Source of the DNA: an uncultured Lachnospiraceae bacterium
GTDB taxonomy: Bacteria > Bacillota > Clostridia > Lachnospirales > Lachnospiraceae
Assembly (NCBI GenBank): GCA_910586585.1
Contig: CAJUKA010000005.1
Span: 52,231 to 116,230 of the forward strand
Length of the DNA stretch: 64,000 bases
Reading direction: 5' to 3'
Part shown: positions 51,435 to 59,307 of the stretch, piece after piece
How positions within the stretch are numbered: the stretch's first letter is position 1
How the letters are laid out: each line of letters begins with the position of its first letter
Notes under the pieces: generated by a model
The model's input: only the letters and a program-made list of their open reading frames with translations
Told to the model about the DNA's origin: nothing
Databases searched by the model: none
Translations under genes and position numbers: made by a program

Positions 51435-52865
51435 ATGAAAAAAAGGACTTTTTTTGTGATGCTGATTCTTTTTCTGGTATTTCTCAATTCTATGATTCTG
51501 GTTGTTTCTCTTGTAATTTTAAACGACAAACTTTCAACTGCGCGCGATAAATGTTTAGCAGAGCATTATGTTATCGCGTCCTCTTTGATTCAGGATATAC
51601 AGGCACTAGAGCAGCGAGGGGATACAGTACAAGAAAATATAGATAAGCTGATGCGGTCTTATTCCCGATATTTGCAGGGAAAGAAAAACGGGCTTGCAGT
51701 GGCCTTTTCTGACAAATGGATTTATCAAAGTTCTGAGATTTTTTTAGAAGATAATGTGATTTTTTCACAAGATGCAGACAACAGTCAAGGAAGGTCTGTT
51801 TATATGGTAAATGAGCCCTTGCCAGTTCTTTATGTTTATGGCAGATTCCCAGCTCCATTGCAGGATTATGGACTTATGTATATTGGAAACCTAAATGATA
51901 CCATCTCCTCTTGGAGACATACGAAAAATATCCTTTTTCTCATAGGAACTGTAGTGATGTTTATTATGGCGTTGTTTCTTTTTCAATTTCTGACGATTAT
52001 TTTTCGTCCATTAAGGCAGATTTCTAGCGCTTCTGCAAAGATTGCGAATGGAAATTATAAAAGCAGGCTTTTGGTACAAGGAAAGGATGAGGTTGCAAAT
52101 GTGGCATACAATTTCAACCTGATGGCAGAACAGATAGAACTGCAGATACAACAGCTTCGGGATATTGCAGAGCAGAAACAACAGTTTATTGACAATTTTT
52201 CGCACGAATTACGCATTCCATTGACGGCAATTTATGGCTATGCAGAGTATATCCAAAAGGCATCTATACAGGAGGAGGAACGTTATGAATGTACACAGTT
52301 TATTATGTCGGAGTGCAACAGGCTCCAGAATATGGCATACCAGCTTCTTGACATGGCGCTGCTTAGGCGTGATGCGGTTGAAGAGGAGGATTGTTCTGTA
52401 GCTGTTCTTTTTGAGCAGTCCAAGAAGGTAATGCATGTAAGGGCAGCGGAAAAGAATATCTGTTTGTTTTATCGTATGTCTGAAAATATTCATATCAAGG
52501 GAAATATGGAACAGCTTTTGATTTTGGTAAATAATCTGATTGATAATGCAATAAAGGCAAGCAAACCAGAAGGAGAAGTGCGCATTTTGGCGTATTTAGA
52601 GGAATCCAATATTGTAGTAGAAGTAGAAGATCATGGAATCGGGATGGATGCGAATTCACTGTTGCATATAAAGGAAGCGTTTTATCGTGCCGATAAGGCA
52701 CGCAGCCGCGCCGCGGGCGGAACAGGGCTTGGTCTCTCTATCTGCGAAAAGATTGCACAGCTTCATCATGCAGAACTGATATTTGTTTCTGAGCCAGGAA
52801 AGGGAACGCTTGTAAAGCTGATTTTTTCGCAAAACAATAATGAGAAAAGTTTTACAAGTTGTTAA
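51435..52865 (+). CDS. Sensor histidine kinase, EnvZ/PhoR-like
   Basis: 476 residues: TM1 at about 7-30, an extracellular sensor of about 130 residues, TM2 at about 166-190, HAMP (RPLRQISSASAKIANGNYKS), HisKA with the phospho-acceptor His in NFSHELRIPLTAIYGY and HATPase_c (NLIDNAIKAS, DHGIGM, GGTGLGLSI). The H-box has Ile where most kinases have Thr (HELRIP). It presumably phosphorylates the regulator immediately upstream. The signal is unknown. Confidence 0.95.
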   Translation: MKKRTFFVMLILFLVFLNSMILVVSLVILNDKLSTARDKCLAEHYVIASSLIQDIQALEQRGDTVQENIDKLMRSYSRYLQGKKNGLAVAFSDKWIYQSSEIFLEDNVIFSQDADNSQGRSVYMVNEPLPVLYVYGRFPAPLQDYGLMYIGNLNDTISSWRHTKNILFLIGTVVMFIMALFLFQFLTIIFRPLRQISSASAKIANGNYKSRLLVQGKDEVANVAYNFNLMAEQIELQIQQLRDIAEQKQQFIDNFSHELRIPLTAIYGYAEYIQKASIQEEERYECTQFIMSECNRLQNMAYQLLDMALLRRDAVEEEDCSVAVLFEQSKKVMHVRAAEKNICLFYRMSENIHIKGNMEQLLILVNNLIDNAIKASKPEGEVRILAYLEESNIVVEVEDHGIGMDANSLLHIKEAFYRADKARSRAAGGTGLGLSICEKIAQLHHAELIFVSEPGKGTLVKLIFSQNNNEKSFTSC

Positions 52866-52941
52866 TAACTTTGATATTTTATGGATACAAAGCGACGCTA
52901 TCTTGTAGTTATCAATCATATTTAAAGAAAGGAGTTTCACT

Positions 52942-53760
52942 ATGAAACAGATGAACATTTTAAAACGAACCGCAGCAACATTAGCCATTATCGGCACAGG
53001 TACTTTCCTATTTAATGGATTGACAGAAACAGTTATGGCAGCAAGACCCGGACTGGTGGAGACAGTTCCCACCAGCTACCAGGTTTCGGACAGTCTGGCA
53101 GCACCACTGCCAGTTGCTGAAACAAAGCAGGAAAGCAATGAAGAAGTAAATTATTATGTAAGTATGGATAGTCTCAACAAAGGGACTCCAACAGAAATGG
53201 ATTTAACGATGGAAGAGGCAGCAAAGGTGGGCGAACAGTACCTCAAAAATATTTTTGGACTAGATTTGAAAGGGGCTTATGTTTATATGATGTATAATGC
53301 GGGAACGGAAACCTTTCCGCGGGCTTTTTGGTCCGCTGATGTACTGTTTGAGAAAGAACAAACTCCTGAAAGTACAAGATGGAACTATATGATAGATGCT
53401 GTGACAGGAGAACTTTTTAATATTTCACATGGAAGGCAATTGGATGCAAGTCCTTCTCTCGACTATGATGCAGCGTTGGAGAAGAACTATGGCATATATG
53501 CGGAGCTTGCCAAGAAAAAAGTGGAGGAATGCAGGCTGCTGGCCAGCCCTATAGACAGGGTAGAGTATGGATGTCAGGGGTATGGAGGAAATGATCCGGA
53601 TATTTCTGTAGAGGTCATCGGAGAAAATGGGGAAATCGTCAATATGACATTTTCACGTTATGATCAGACGCTGTTAGGAATCATTACAGACACTTCACTA
53701 AGAATTACAGAATCTGCGCTTGAAGACGTATCTGGCGAATTTGAGATATTTTGTTTTTGA
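52942..53760 (+). CDS. Secreted protein of unknown function, PepSY-like region
   Basis: 272 residues. Residues 1-32 form a signal peptide (KRTAATLAIIGTGTFLFNG, ending near VMA-AR). The mature part has DLTMEEAAKVGEQYLKNIFG and then WSADVLF ... WNYMIDAVTGELFNI, a pattern similar to PepSY/YpeB-like inhibitor or sensor domains, and a second similar half with VEVIGENGEIVNMTFSR. I do not recognise a named family. It lies 76 bases after the two-component genes with its own AAAGGAG site, so it may be their target or a signal-sensing partner. Confidence 0.7.
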   Translation: MKQMNILKRTAATLAIIGTGTFLFNGLTETVMAARPGLVETVPTSYQVSDSLAAPLPVAETKQESNEEVNYYVSMDSLNKGTPTEMDLTMEEAAKVGEQYLKNIFGLDLKGAYVYMMYNAGTETFPRAFWSADVLFEKEQTPESTRWNYMIDAVTGELFNISHGRQLDASPSLDYDAALEKNYGIYAELAKKKVEECRLLASPIDRVEYGCQGYGGNDPDISVEVIGENGEIVNMTFSRYDQTLLGIITDTSLRITESALEDVSGEFEIFCF

Positions 53761-53812
53761 TGGGCATGGCTTAATAGAAACATTGGAATCTGAAAATGCA
53801 AAAATGATGGAT

Positions 53813-53845
53813 AGAAAATAGTCTGCAAGTTGCAGACTATTTTCT
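53813..53845. terminator. Intrinsic terminator after the secreted protein
   Basis: AGAAAATAGTCTGCA pairs perfectly with TGCAGACTATTTTCT over 15 bases around a three-base loop; A- and T-rich arms make it usable on both strands. Confidence 0.75.
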
Positions 53846-54005
53846 GTTACGTTAACTTATATATTATTCGAACAAGTGATTGCAATTTAAAACCAAATGT
53901 GATAGGATAGAAACAAACAGATTTTCCGAAGATTTGTTTGTTTCTGGATTGGGATATGCAAAAAGGAAAATTGGTGCTATAATTTTTGGAAAGAGGAGAA
54001 CTTTC

Positions 54006-55382
54006 ATGAATGATATCGCCCCAAATTTGTGCCGCAATGAAATATTGAGCGAAAAAACGAGTATAGAGTTGAAAACGGCTGTGACGCAGACGATTATGGA
54101 TAAGCTTGCGGTTTTGACAGATGCTGCGAAGTATGACGTGGCGTGCACCAGTTCAGGAATTGACAGAAAAGGAAACGGACGGGATATGGGAAACTGCGTA
54201 TCCGCAGGAATCTGCCACAGCTTTTCCGCAGATGGCAGATGTATTTCGCTTTTAAAGATTTTGATGTCAAATGAATGTGCATACGACTGCAAATATTGTG
54301 TAAACCGCAGAAGCAATGATGTGCCGCGGGCTACTTTTACGCCGGATGAAATCTGTGAGTTGACAATGAACTTTTACAAGAGAAATTATATAGAGGGATT
54401 ATTTCTAAGTTCCGGCATTATCAATAATCCGAGCTATACGATGGAGCTGCTCTATCAAACATTGTACAAACTTCGAAAGGAATACCATTTTCATGGTTAT
54501 GTGCATGTGAAAGGAATACCAGGCGCAGATCCAATGCTGATACAGCAGGTTGGATTTTTGACAGACAGAATGAGTGTGAATTTGGAACTTCCTACCGCGG
54601 AAGGATTAGAGAGACTTGCACCCAATAAACACCGCAAAACAATATTGACACCCATGCGCCAGATTCAAAACAGAATTGTACAGGGAAAACAAGAACTTGC
54701 ACTGTACAGGAATGCACCGTCGTTTGTACCAGCAGGGCAGTCAACACAAATGATTATTGGAGCGACGCCAGAGAGTGATTATCAAATTATGTCGGTGGCA
54801 GAGGGATTATATGAAAAGTTTGGACTCAAGAGAGTGTTTTATTCGGCATATGTAGGGGTTAATGAAGACAAAGCACTTCCGTCTGTACAGACAGCTTCTC
54901 CACTTTTGCGAGAGCACAGGCTTTATCAGGCGGACTGGCTGCTGCGGTTTTATCAGTTCAAGGTCGATGAGCTGCTAAACGAAAGGCATCAGAATTTTAA
55001 TGTATTGTTAGATCCTAAGTGCGATTGGGCGCTTCAGCATTTGGAACAGTTTCCAGTAGAAATTAACAAGGCGGATTATCAGATGCTTTTGCGAGTGCCG
55101 GGAATTGGTGTAAAAAGTGCACAGCGCATCTGCAAAGCAAGAAAGAGCGGTGCGCTGAATTTTGAAAATCTAAAGAAAATTGGCGTGGTGTTAAAGCGCG
55201 CATTGTATTTCATTACCTGCAATGGCAAAATGATGTATCATACCAAAGTAGAAGAAGATTATATTACCAGAAATCTTTTGGCGCAGCATGAGAAGCTTCC
55301 ATTTGATAAGGATGGAATGACCTATAAACAGTTATCACTGTTTGATGATGCACAGGACAATGTAGGATTGTTTGGAATATAA
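54006..55382 (+). CDS. Putative DNA modification/repair radical SAM protein
   Basis: About 458 residues. The radical-SAM cluster motif CAYDCKYC (C91, C95, C98) lies in a long partial barrel, followed by LFLSSGIINNPSYTMELLYQTL and GADPMLIQQVGFLTDRMSVNLELP. A C-terminal helix-hairpin-helix (RVPGIGVKSAQRICKARKSG) implies DNA binding. This matches the TIGR03916 group, radical SAM proteins linked to uracil-DNA-glycosylase-like partners; its reaction is unknown. I set the start at the ATG at 54006 (AGAGGAG seven bases upstream); an earlier ATG at 53880 is open but unlikely. The partner gene follows after the dispersed repeat. Confidence 0.9.
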   Translation: MNDIAPNLCRNEILSEKTSIELKTAVTQTIMDKLAVLTDAAKYDVACTSSGIDRKGNGRDMGNCVSAGICHSFSADGRCISLLKILMSNECAYDCKYCVNRRSNDVPRATFTPDEICELTMNFYKRNYIEGLFLSSGIINNPSYTMELLYQTLYKLRKEYHFHGYVHVKGIPGADPMLIQQVGFLTDRMSVNLELPTAEGLERLAPNKHRKTILTPMRQIQNRIVQGKQELALYRNAPSFVPAGQSTQMIIGATPESDYQIMSVAEGLYEKFGLKRVFYSAYVGVNEDKALPSVQTASPLLREHRLYQADWLLRFYQFKVDELLNERHQNFNVLLDPKCDWALQHLEQFPVEINKADYQMLLRVPGIGVKSAQRICKARKSGALNFENLKKIGVVLKRALYFITCNGKMMYHTKVEEDYITRNLLAQHEKLPFDKDGMTYKQLSLFDDAQDNVGLFGI

Positions 55383-55391
55383 TAGAACTGT

Positions 55392-55559
55392 GACGAAGCG
55401 GCTTTAACTTAAGAGCTGTCGCGCAGCGACTAAAAAAGACGCAAAGGCGCACGAGAGGAACTTTAATGAGAGTTTTTACGAAAGAAAGTTCCTCTCAGAA
55501 CAGATGCGACGAAGCGGCTTTAACTTAAGAGCTGTCGCGCAGCGACTAAAAATAGGAGG
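55392..55559 (+). repeat. Dispersed repeat locus D: one 116-bp unit plus partial unit, ending at the next ribosome binding site
   Basis: GACGAAGCGG recurs at 55392 and 55508 (116-base period). Each unit end carries hairpin GTCGC-GCA-GCGAC. Between them lies the large inverted repeat GAGAGGAACTTT ... AAAGTTCCTCTC (perfect over 12 bases; locus A has one mismatch there). The partial copy ends in CTAAAAATAGGAGG, the ribosome binding site of the gene at 55565. Confidence 0.9.
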
Positions 55560-55564
55560 CGGGG

Positions 55565-56353
55565 ATGGAGGAACATGTACTCATCTGTGAAGACAGCATG
55601 GAAGGTATTTTGACAGGGATTTATGAAGCATACCAATTCAAAAAAGACAAAGGGATTGCAAGTCATGATGCCATTCATCTTGCTGTCAGAGAGCCTGATC
55701 AATGCAGATTTTTTACAGAGTATCACAAAATAGAAACCGTTCATACAAAAGCAGAAAAGGTAACGCAAACAATTGCAAAACAGCTTGGAGCGGAATCATG
55801 GCATAGATTGAGTATGGCGATGGTATCTGGGCATGAAGACAAAGCGGATGCTGTATATCATACGATTGTTATGGGGCTGTCCATGCACGATAAAAAGATT
55901 ACAGACAGGCTGCAAGAAGACTGTGTACATCGTACATTTGAGTGCGCGCGGTCTTCCGAAAACGAACTGTGTCATTTCAAGCAGTTTTTGCGTTTTTCTG
56001 AACTTCAAAATGGAATGCTGTATGCAAAAATGAATGCCAAACATCACATTCTGCCATTTTTGATGCCGCACTTTGCGGACAGGCTGCCCGCAGAAAATTT
56101 CGTGATATATGATGAGAACACACAAATATTTGGACTTCATGCAAAGTACAAAAAATGGTATTTACTGCAAGGGGAAAAGCTGGATGAAAAACAGCTTGTA
56201 TATTCTGAAGTTGAACAGATGTATCAAAAACTGTTTCAACAGTTTTGTGACAGCATAGCAATAGAAGCACGTATCAATCCAAACCTTCAAATGAATATGC
56301 TGCCGCTTCGGTTCCGCTCTAATATGACAGAGTTTCAGATACCACAGGAGTAG
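55565..56353 (+). CDS. TIGR03915-type DNA metabolism protein, partner of the radical SAM protein
   Basis: 262 residues, soluble. It shows the pattern of the TIGR03915 group: CEDSMEGILTGIYEAYQF at the start, GHEDKADAVYHTIVMGLSM in the middle and FLRFSELQNGMLYAKMNAKHHILPFLMPHFADRLPAENFVIYDE toward the end (also called DUF4130). In other genomes the domain is found next to, or fused with, a uracil-DNA-glycosylase-like domain and alongside the radical SAM protein. No glycosylase domain is attached here. The function is unknown; repair of, or a change in, a DNA base is inferred from the partners. Confidence 0.85.
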   Translation: MEEHVLICEDSMEGILTGIYEAYQFKKDKGIASHDAIHLAVREPDQCRFFTEYHKIETVHTKAEKVTQTIAKQLGAESWHRLSMAMVSGHEDKADAVYHTIVMGLSMHDKKITDRLQEDCVHRTFECARSSENELCHFKQFLRFSELQNGMLYAKMNAKHHILPFLMPHFADRLPAENFVIYDENTQIFGLHAKYKKWYLLQGEKLDEKQLVYSEVEQMYQKLFQQFCDSIAIEARINPNLQMNMLPLRFRSNMTEFQIPQE

Positions 56354-56427
56354 CTATTTTTCGCGGGCTGAGAACATGATTCAGGTATAAGAGGCTGTAT
56401 ACCGCTGGAATTATTACGCTCAAACAA

Positions 56428-57447
56428 TTAGATATTTTCTAGGATGCGAATATCCACAGCTGTATAATTGTATTCTTTTTCAGGAAGCTCGCCTGATGTG
56501 AGATAAGCAAAAAGCAGTTCAAGAGGTTTTTTGCCTTGTGTGCGTGGCTGTTGGCAAATGACTGCGGATAAAATTCCCTCCCGCAGAAACTGCTCTGTCG
56601 TGTCAGCTTTATCAAAGGCAATGGCACATAGCTTTGTGCTTAAACCAAGGGAGGAAATCGCACGGCAGCCGCCATATACACCGCCAGCAGCAAAAAAGAG
56701 CGCATTGATTTCAGGATGCGCTTTCAAAAGGAGAGCCGTTTGTTCATAGCTTTCGATCTCGTCATCATGCGTCTCGACGATAGAGACAATGTGCATACGA
56801 TCTCTGTAAGGTTTTAAGGTTTCGGTAAATCCGGCGATACGCTCCGTATGGCATAGAATATCAGATGCTCCTGTGATAATGCCAATATGTACTTCATCAT
56901 GCATCATCAGCTTTAACAGGCCGGCGGCGGTAGCGCCGCTCTTGGTATAATGGCTTCCTACATAAGCAATTCGCCTGGAATTTTCGATATCTGTATTTAG
57001 GGTTATCACGGGAATTCCCTGTTGATAAAGTTCATTGATGCGAATGCGGATACGGTCATCATTGTGTGGTGCAAGCGCAATTCCACACACTTCTTCGCAC
57101 ATTAGTTCATCAATTGCTCTTAGTTGAGCATCTACATTAATGGGAATCTGTTTTACCAGAACAGTGCAATTATATCCTGCCAAGTCCTGCGCTTTTTCGT
57201 TTACTCCTTTTAACACATCAGCAAAAAAAGGGTTGTCAGCGGAAAACAGAATGACGCCCAATTTTAGTTTCTTTTTTTGGGCTGCCAGAACTAAGCCGGC
57301 TTTGTTTGGTTTATAGTCAAGTGCTTTTGCAATTTCATTAATTTTCTCGGCAGTAGCAGGGTTTACAGATCCTCTGTTGTTGAGAACTCTGTCCACAGTC
57401 CCCCGCGAAACTCCGGCCAGTGCAGCAATTTCTTTGATTGTTGCCAT
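56428..57447 (-). CDS. LacI-family transcriptional regulator
   Basis: 339 residues. N-terminal HTH (ATIKEIAALAGVSRGTVDRVLNNRGSVNPATAEKINEIAKALDY) and a periplasmic-binding-like sugar domain (KLGVILFSADNPFFADVLKGVNEKA ... GSHYTKSGATAAGLL). GGGAGG precedes the ATG. The palindrome TGCACGTGCA occurs twice in the spacer to the divergent isomerase gene, next to both promoters, so it probably controls its own gene and the isomerase-GH3 pair. The effector is probably a sugar of a five-carbon or fucose type (inference). Confidence 0.93.
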   Translation of the reverse strand: MATIKEIAALAGVSRGTVDRVLNNRGSVNPATAEKINEIAKALDYKPNKAGLVLAAQKKKLKLGVILFSADNPFFADVLKGVNEKAQDLAGYNCTVLVKQIPINVDAQLRAIDELMCEEVCGIALAPHNDDRIRIRINELYQQGIPVITLNTDIENSRRIAYVGSHYTKSGATAAGLLKLMMHDEVHIGIITGASDILCHTERIAGFTETLKPYRDRMHIVSIVETHDDEIESYEQTALLLKAHPEINALFFAAGGVYGGCRAISSLGLSTKLCAIAFDKADTTEQFLREGILSAVICQQPRTQGKKPLELLFAYLTSGELPEKEYNYTAVDIRILENI

Positions 57448-57485
57448 AGAAAGCCTCCCGTAGCTTGTGAATTTGATTGCTTTTT

Positions 57486-57514
57486 ATTATAAAGTTTTAT
57501 AGAACAAAAAGCAA
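57486..57514 (-). promoter_or_regulatory. Promoter of the LacI-type regulator
   Basis: Minus strand TTGCTT (57509-57514) and perfect TATAAT (57486-57491), spacer 17 bases. The first palindromic operator lies 10 bases upstream of the -35. Confidence 0.6.
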
Positions 57515-57523
57515 GCAAAATGT

Positions 57524-57533
57524 TGCACGTGCA
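57524..57533. promoter_or_regulatory. LacI-type operator, copy 1 (TGCACGTGCA)
   Basis: Perfect 10-base palindrome, with G-rich flanks TT and CGG, just upstream of the regulator's own promoter. Shared core with copy 2, centres 179 bases apart. Confidence 0.65.
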
Positions 57534-57655
57534 CGGATATAAAAAGACGTTTTGTATACGCGATTGCCTGCAAGCAAAGAAAATCGTCACTTTCAACATA
57601 AAATGCAGAATAATTTATAAGTTATGACGAAAATAAAAGATCCTGCAATATCTGC

Positions 57656-57684
57656 TTGATTTTTGTGTCAGGACAAATTATGAT
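57656..57684 (+). promoter_or_regulatory. Promoter of the isomerase-GH3 operon
   Basis: TTGATT (57656-57661) and TATGAT (57679-57684), spacer 17 bases. The second operator lies about 10-24 bases beyond the expected start site, the classic place for repression. Confidence 0.6.
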
Positions 57685-57700
57685 AAAGACAGTTATTTAG

Positions 57701-57714
57701 CGTGCACGTGCACG
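57701..57714. promoter_or_regulatory. LacI-type operator, copy 2 (CGTGCACGTGCACG)
   Basis: Perfect 14-base palindrome containing the TGCACGTGCA core, inside the leader of the isomerase gene. Confidence 0.7.
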
Positions 57715-57778
57715 AAATTGCATAGCAGCAAGATATCGCAGAGCACTATTTTCTGCAATGATTAAGGAGGATTTCAAA

Positions 57779-59263
57779 ATGAACAATTTACCACAAGTAA
57801 AAGTAGGAATTGTAGCTGTTAGCCGGGACTGTTTTCCAGAGAGCTTATCTGTCAATAGAAGAAAGGCATTGGTTCAGGCATATGCGGATAAATATAGTAT
57901 GGACAACATTTATGAATGTCCTGTATGTATTGTAGAAAGTGAACTACATATGGTTCAGGCGCTTGAGGATATCAAGAAGGCAGGGTGCAATGCGCTTTGT
58001 GTATATCTTGGAAATTTTGGGCCTGAGATTTCAGAGACACTTCTTGCAAAACATTTTGACGGGCCTTCTATGTTTATTGCAGCAGCAGAAGAGACACAAA
58101 ATAACCTTGTAGGCGGACGCGGCGATGCATATTGCGGAATGCTGAATGCAAGCTATAATCTGAAGCTGCGCAATATCAAGGCATATATTCCGGAATATCC
58201 AGTAGGAACAGCAGCAGAATGTGCGGACATGATTCATGAATTTCTGCCAATTGCAAGAGCAATTGTTGGTCTTTCCGATTTGAAGATTATCTCGTTTGGC
58301 CCAAGACCGTTGAATTTTCTTGCATGCAATGCGCCAATCAAACAGCTTTATAATCTGGGTGTAGAAATTGAAGAAAATTCAGAGCTTGATCTTTTTGAAG
58401 CGTTTAAAAAGCATGAGGGAGATGAGAGAATTCCTGCAAAGGTTCAGGAGATGGAGCAGGAGCTTGGTGAAGGAAATATGAAGCCGGAAGTGCTTCCAAA
58501 ACTTGCACAGTATGAATTGACACTCCTTGATTGGATAGACGCTCATAAAGGATATCGCAAATATGTTGCAATTGCCGGAAAATGCTGGCCTGCATTCCAG
58601 ACACAGTTTGGTTTTGTTCCCTGCTATGTAAACAGCCGTCTTACAGGTATGGGAATACCTGTATCCTGCGAAGTTGATATTTATGGCTGTCTGAGTGAAT
58701 TTATTGGTACTTGTGTGAGTGAGGATGTAGTAACATTGCTTGATATCAACAATACCGTTCCTGCGGATATGTACCAGGAGTCAATTCAGAATAAATTTCA
58801 GTATACGCACAATGATACATTTATGGGATTTCATTGTGGGAATACTAACACAAAGAAACTTAGTTTCTGCAGCATGAAATATCAAATGATTATGGCTAGA
58901 ACACTTCCGGAAGAAGTGACACAGGGTACGCTTGAAGGAGATATCGTTCCGGGAGATATCACATTCTATCGTTTACAGTCTACAGCGGACTGTAAATTGC
59001 GCGCTTATATTGCGCAAGGTGAAGTGCTTCCTGTGGCAACAAAATCTTTTGGAAGCATTGGTGTCTTTGCAATTCCGGAAATGCAGCGGTTTTATCGTCA
59101 TGTGTTAATTGAGAAGAATTATCCGCATCATGGTGCGGTTGCATTTGGACATTATGGGAAAGCATTGTATGAAGTATTTAAGTATATCGGAGTACCTGTG
59201 GAGGATTTGAATTATAATCAGCCGAAATCACTTCCATATCCAACAGAGAATCCGTTTGCATAA
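57779..59263 (+). CDS. L-fucose/L-arabinose isomerase family protein
   Basis: About 494 residues of the FucI/AraA fold, which converts aldoses to ketoses with a divalent metal. KVGIVAVSRDCFPESLS opens the N-terminal domain; FGPRPLNFLACNAPIKQLYNLGVEIEENSELDLFEAFK and GKCWPAFQTQFGFVPCYVNSRLTGMGIPVSCEVDIYG carry metal-site Glu and Asp candidates. The exact sugar cannot be read. AAGGAGG eight bases before the ATG at 57779 sets the start; the ATG at 57758 precedes that site. Cotranscribed with the GH3 gene and controlled by the LacI regulator. Confidence 0.85.
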   Translation: MNNLPQVKVGIVAVSRDCFPESLSVNRRKALVQAYADKYSMDNIYECPVCIVESELHMVQALEDIKKAGCNALCVYLGNFGPEISETLLAKHFDGPSMFIAAAEETQNNLVGGRGDAYCGMLNASYNLKLRNIKAYIPEYPVGTAAECADMIHEFLPIARAIVGLSDLKIISFGPRPLNFLACNAPIKQLYNLGVEIEENSELDLFEAFKKHEGDERIPAKVQEMEQELGEGNMKPEVLPKLAQYELTLLDWIDAHKGYRKYVAIAGKCWPAFQTQFGFVPCYVNSRLTGMGIPVSCEVDIYGCLSEFIGTCVSEDVVTLLDINNTVPADMYQESIQNKFQYTHNDTFMGFHCGNTNTKKLSFCSMKYQMIMARTLPEEVTQGTLEGDIVPGDITFYRLQSTADCKLRAYIAQGEVLPVATKSFGSIGVFAIPEMQRFYRHVLIEKNYPHHGAVAFGHYGKALYEVFKYIGVPVEDLNYNQPKSLPYPTENPFA

Positions 59264-59307
59264 AAGTTAAGGCGATTCATGCGGATATCGGAAAAGAGGA
59301 AACATTC

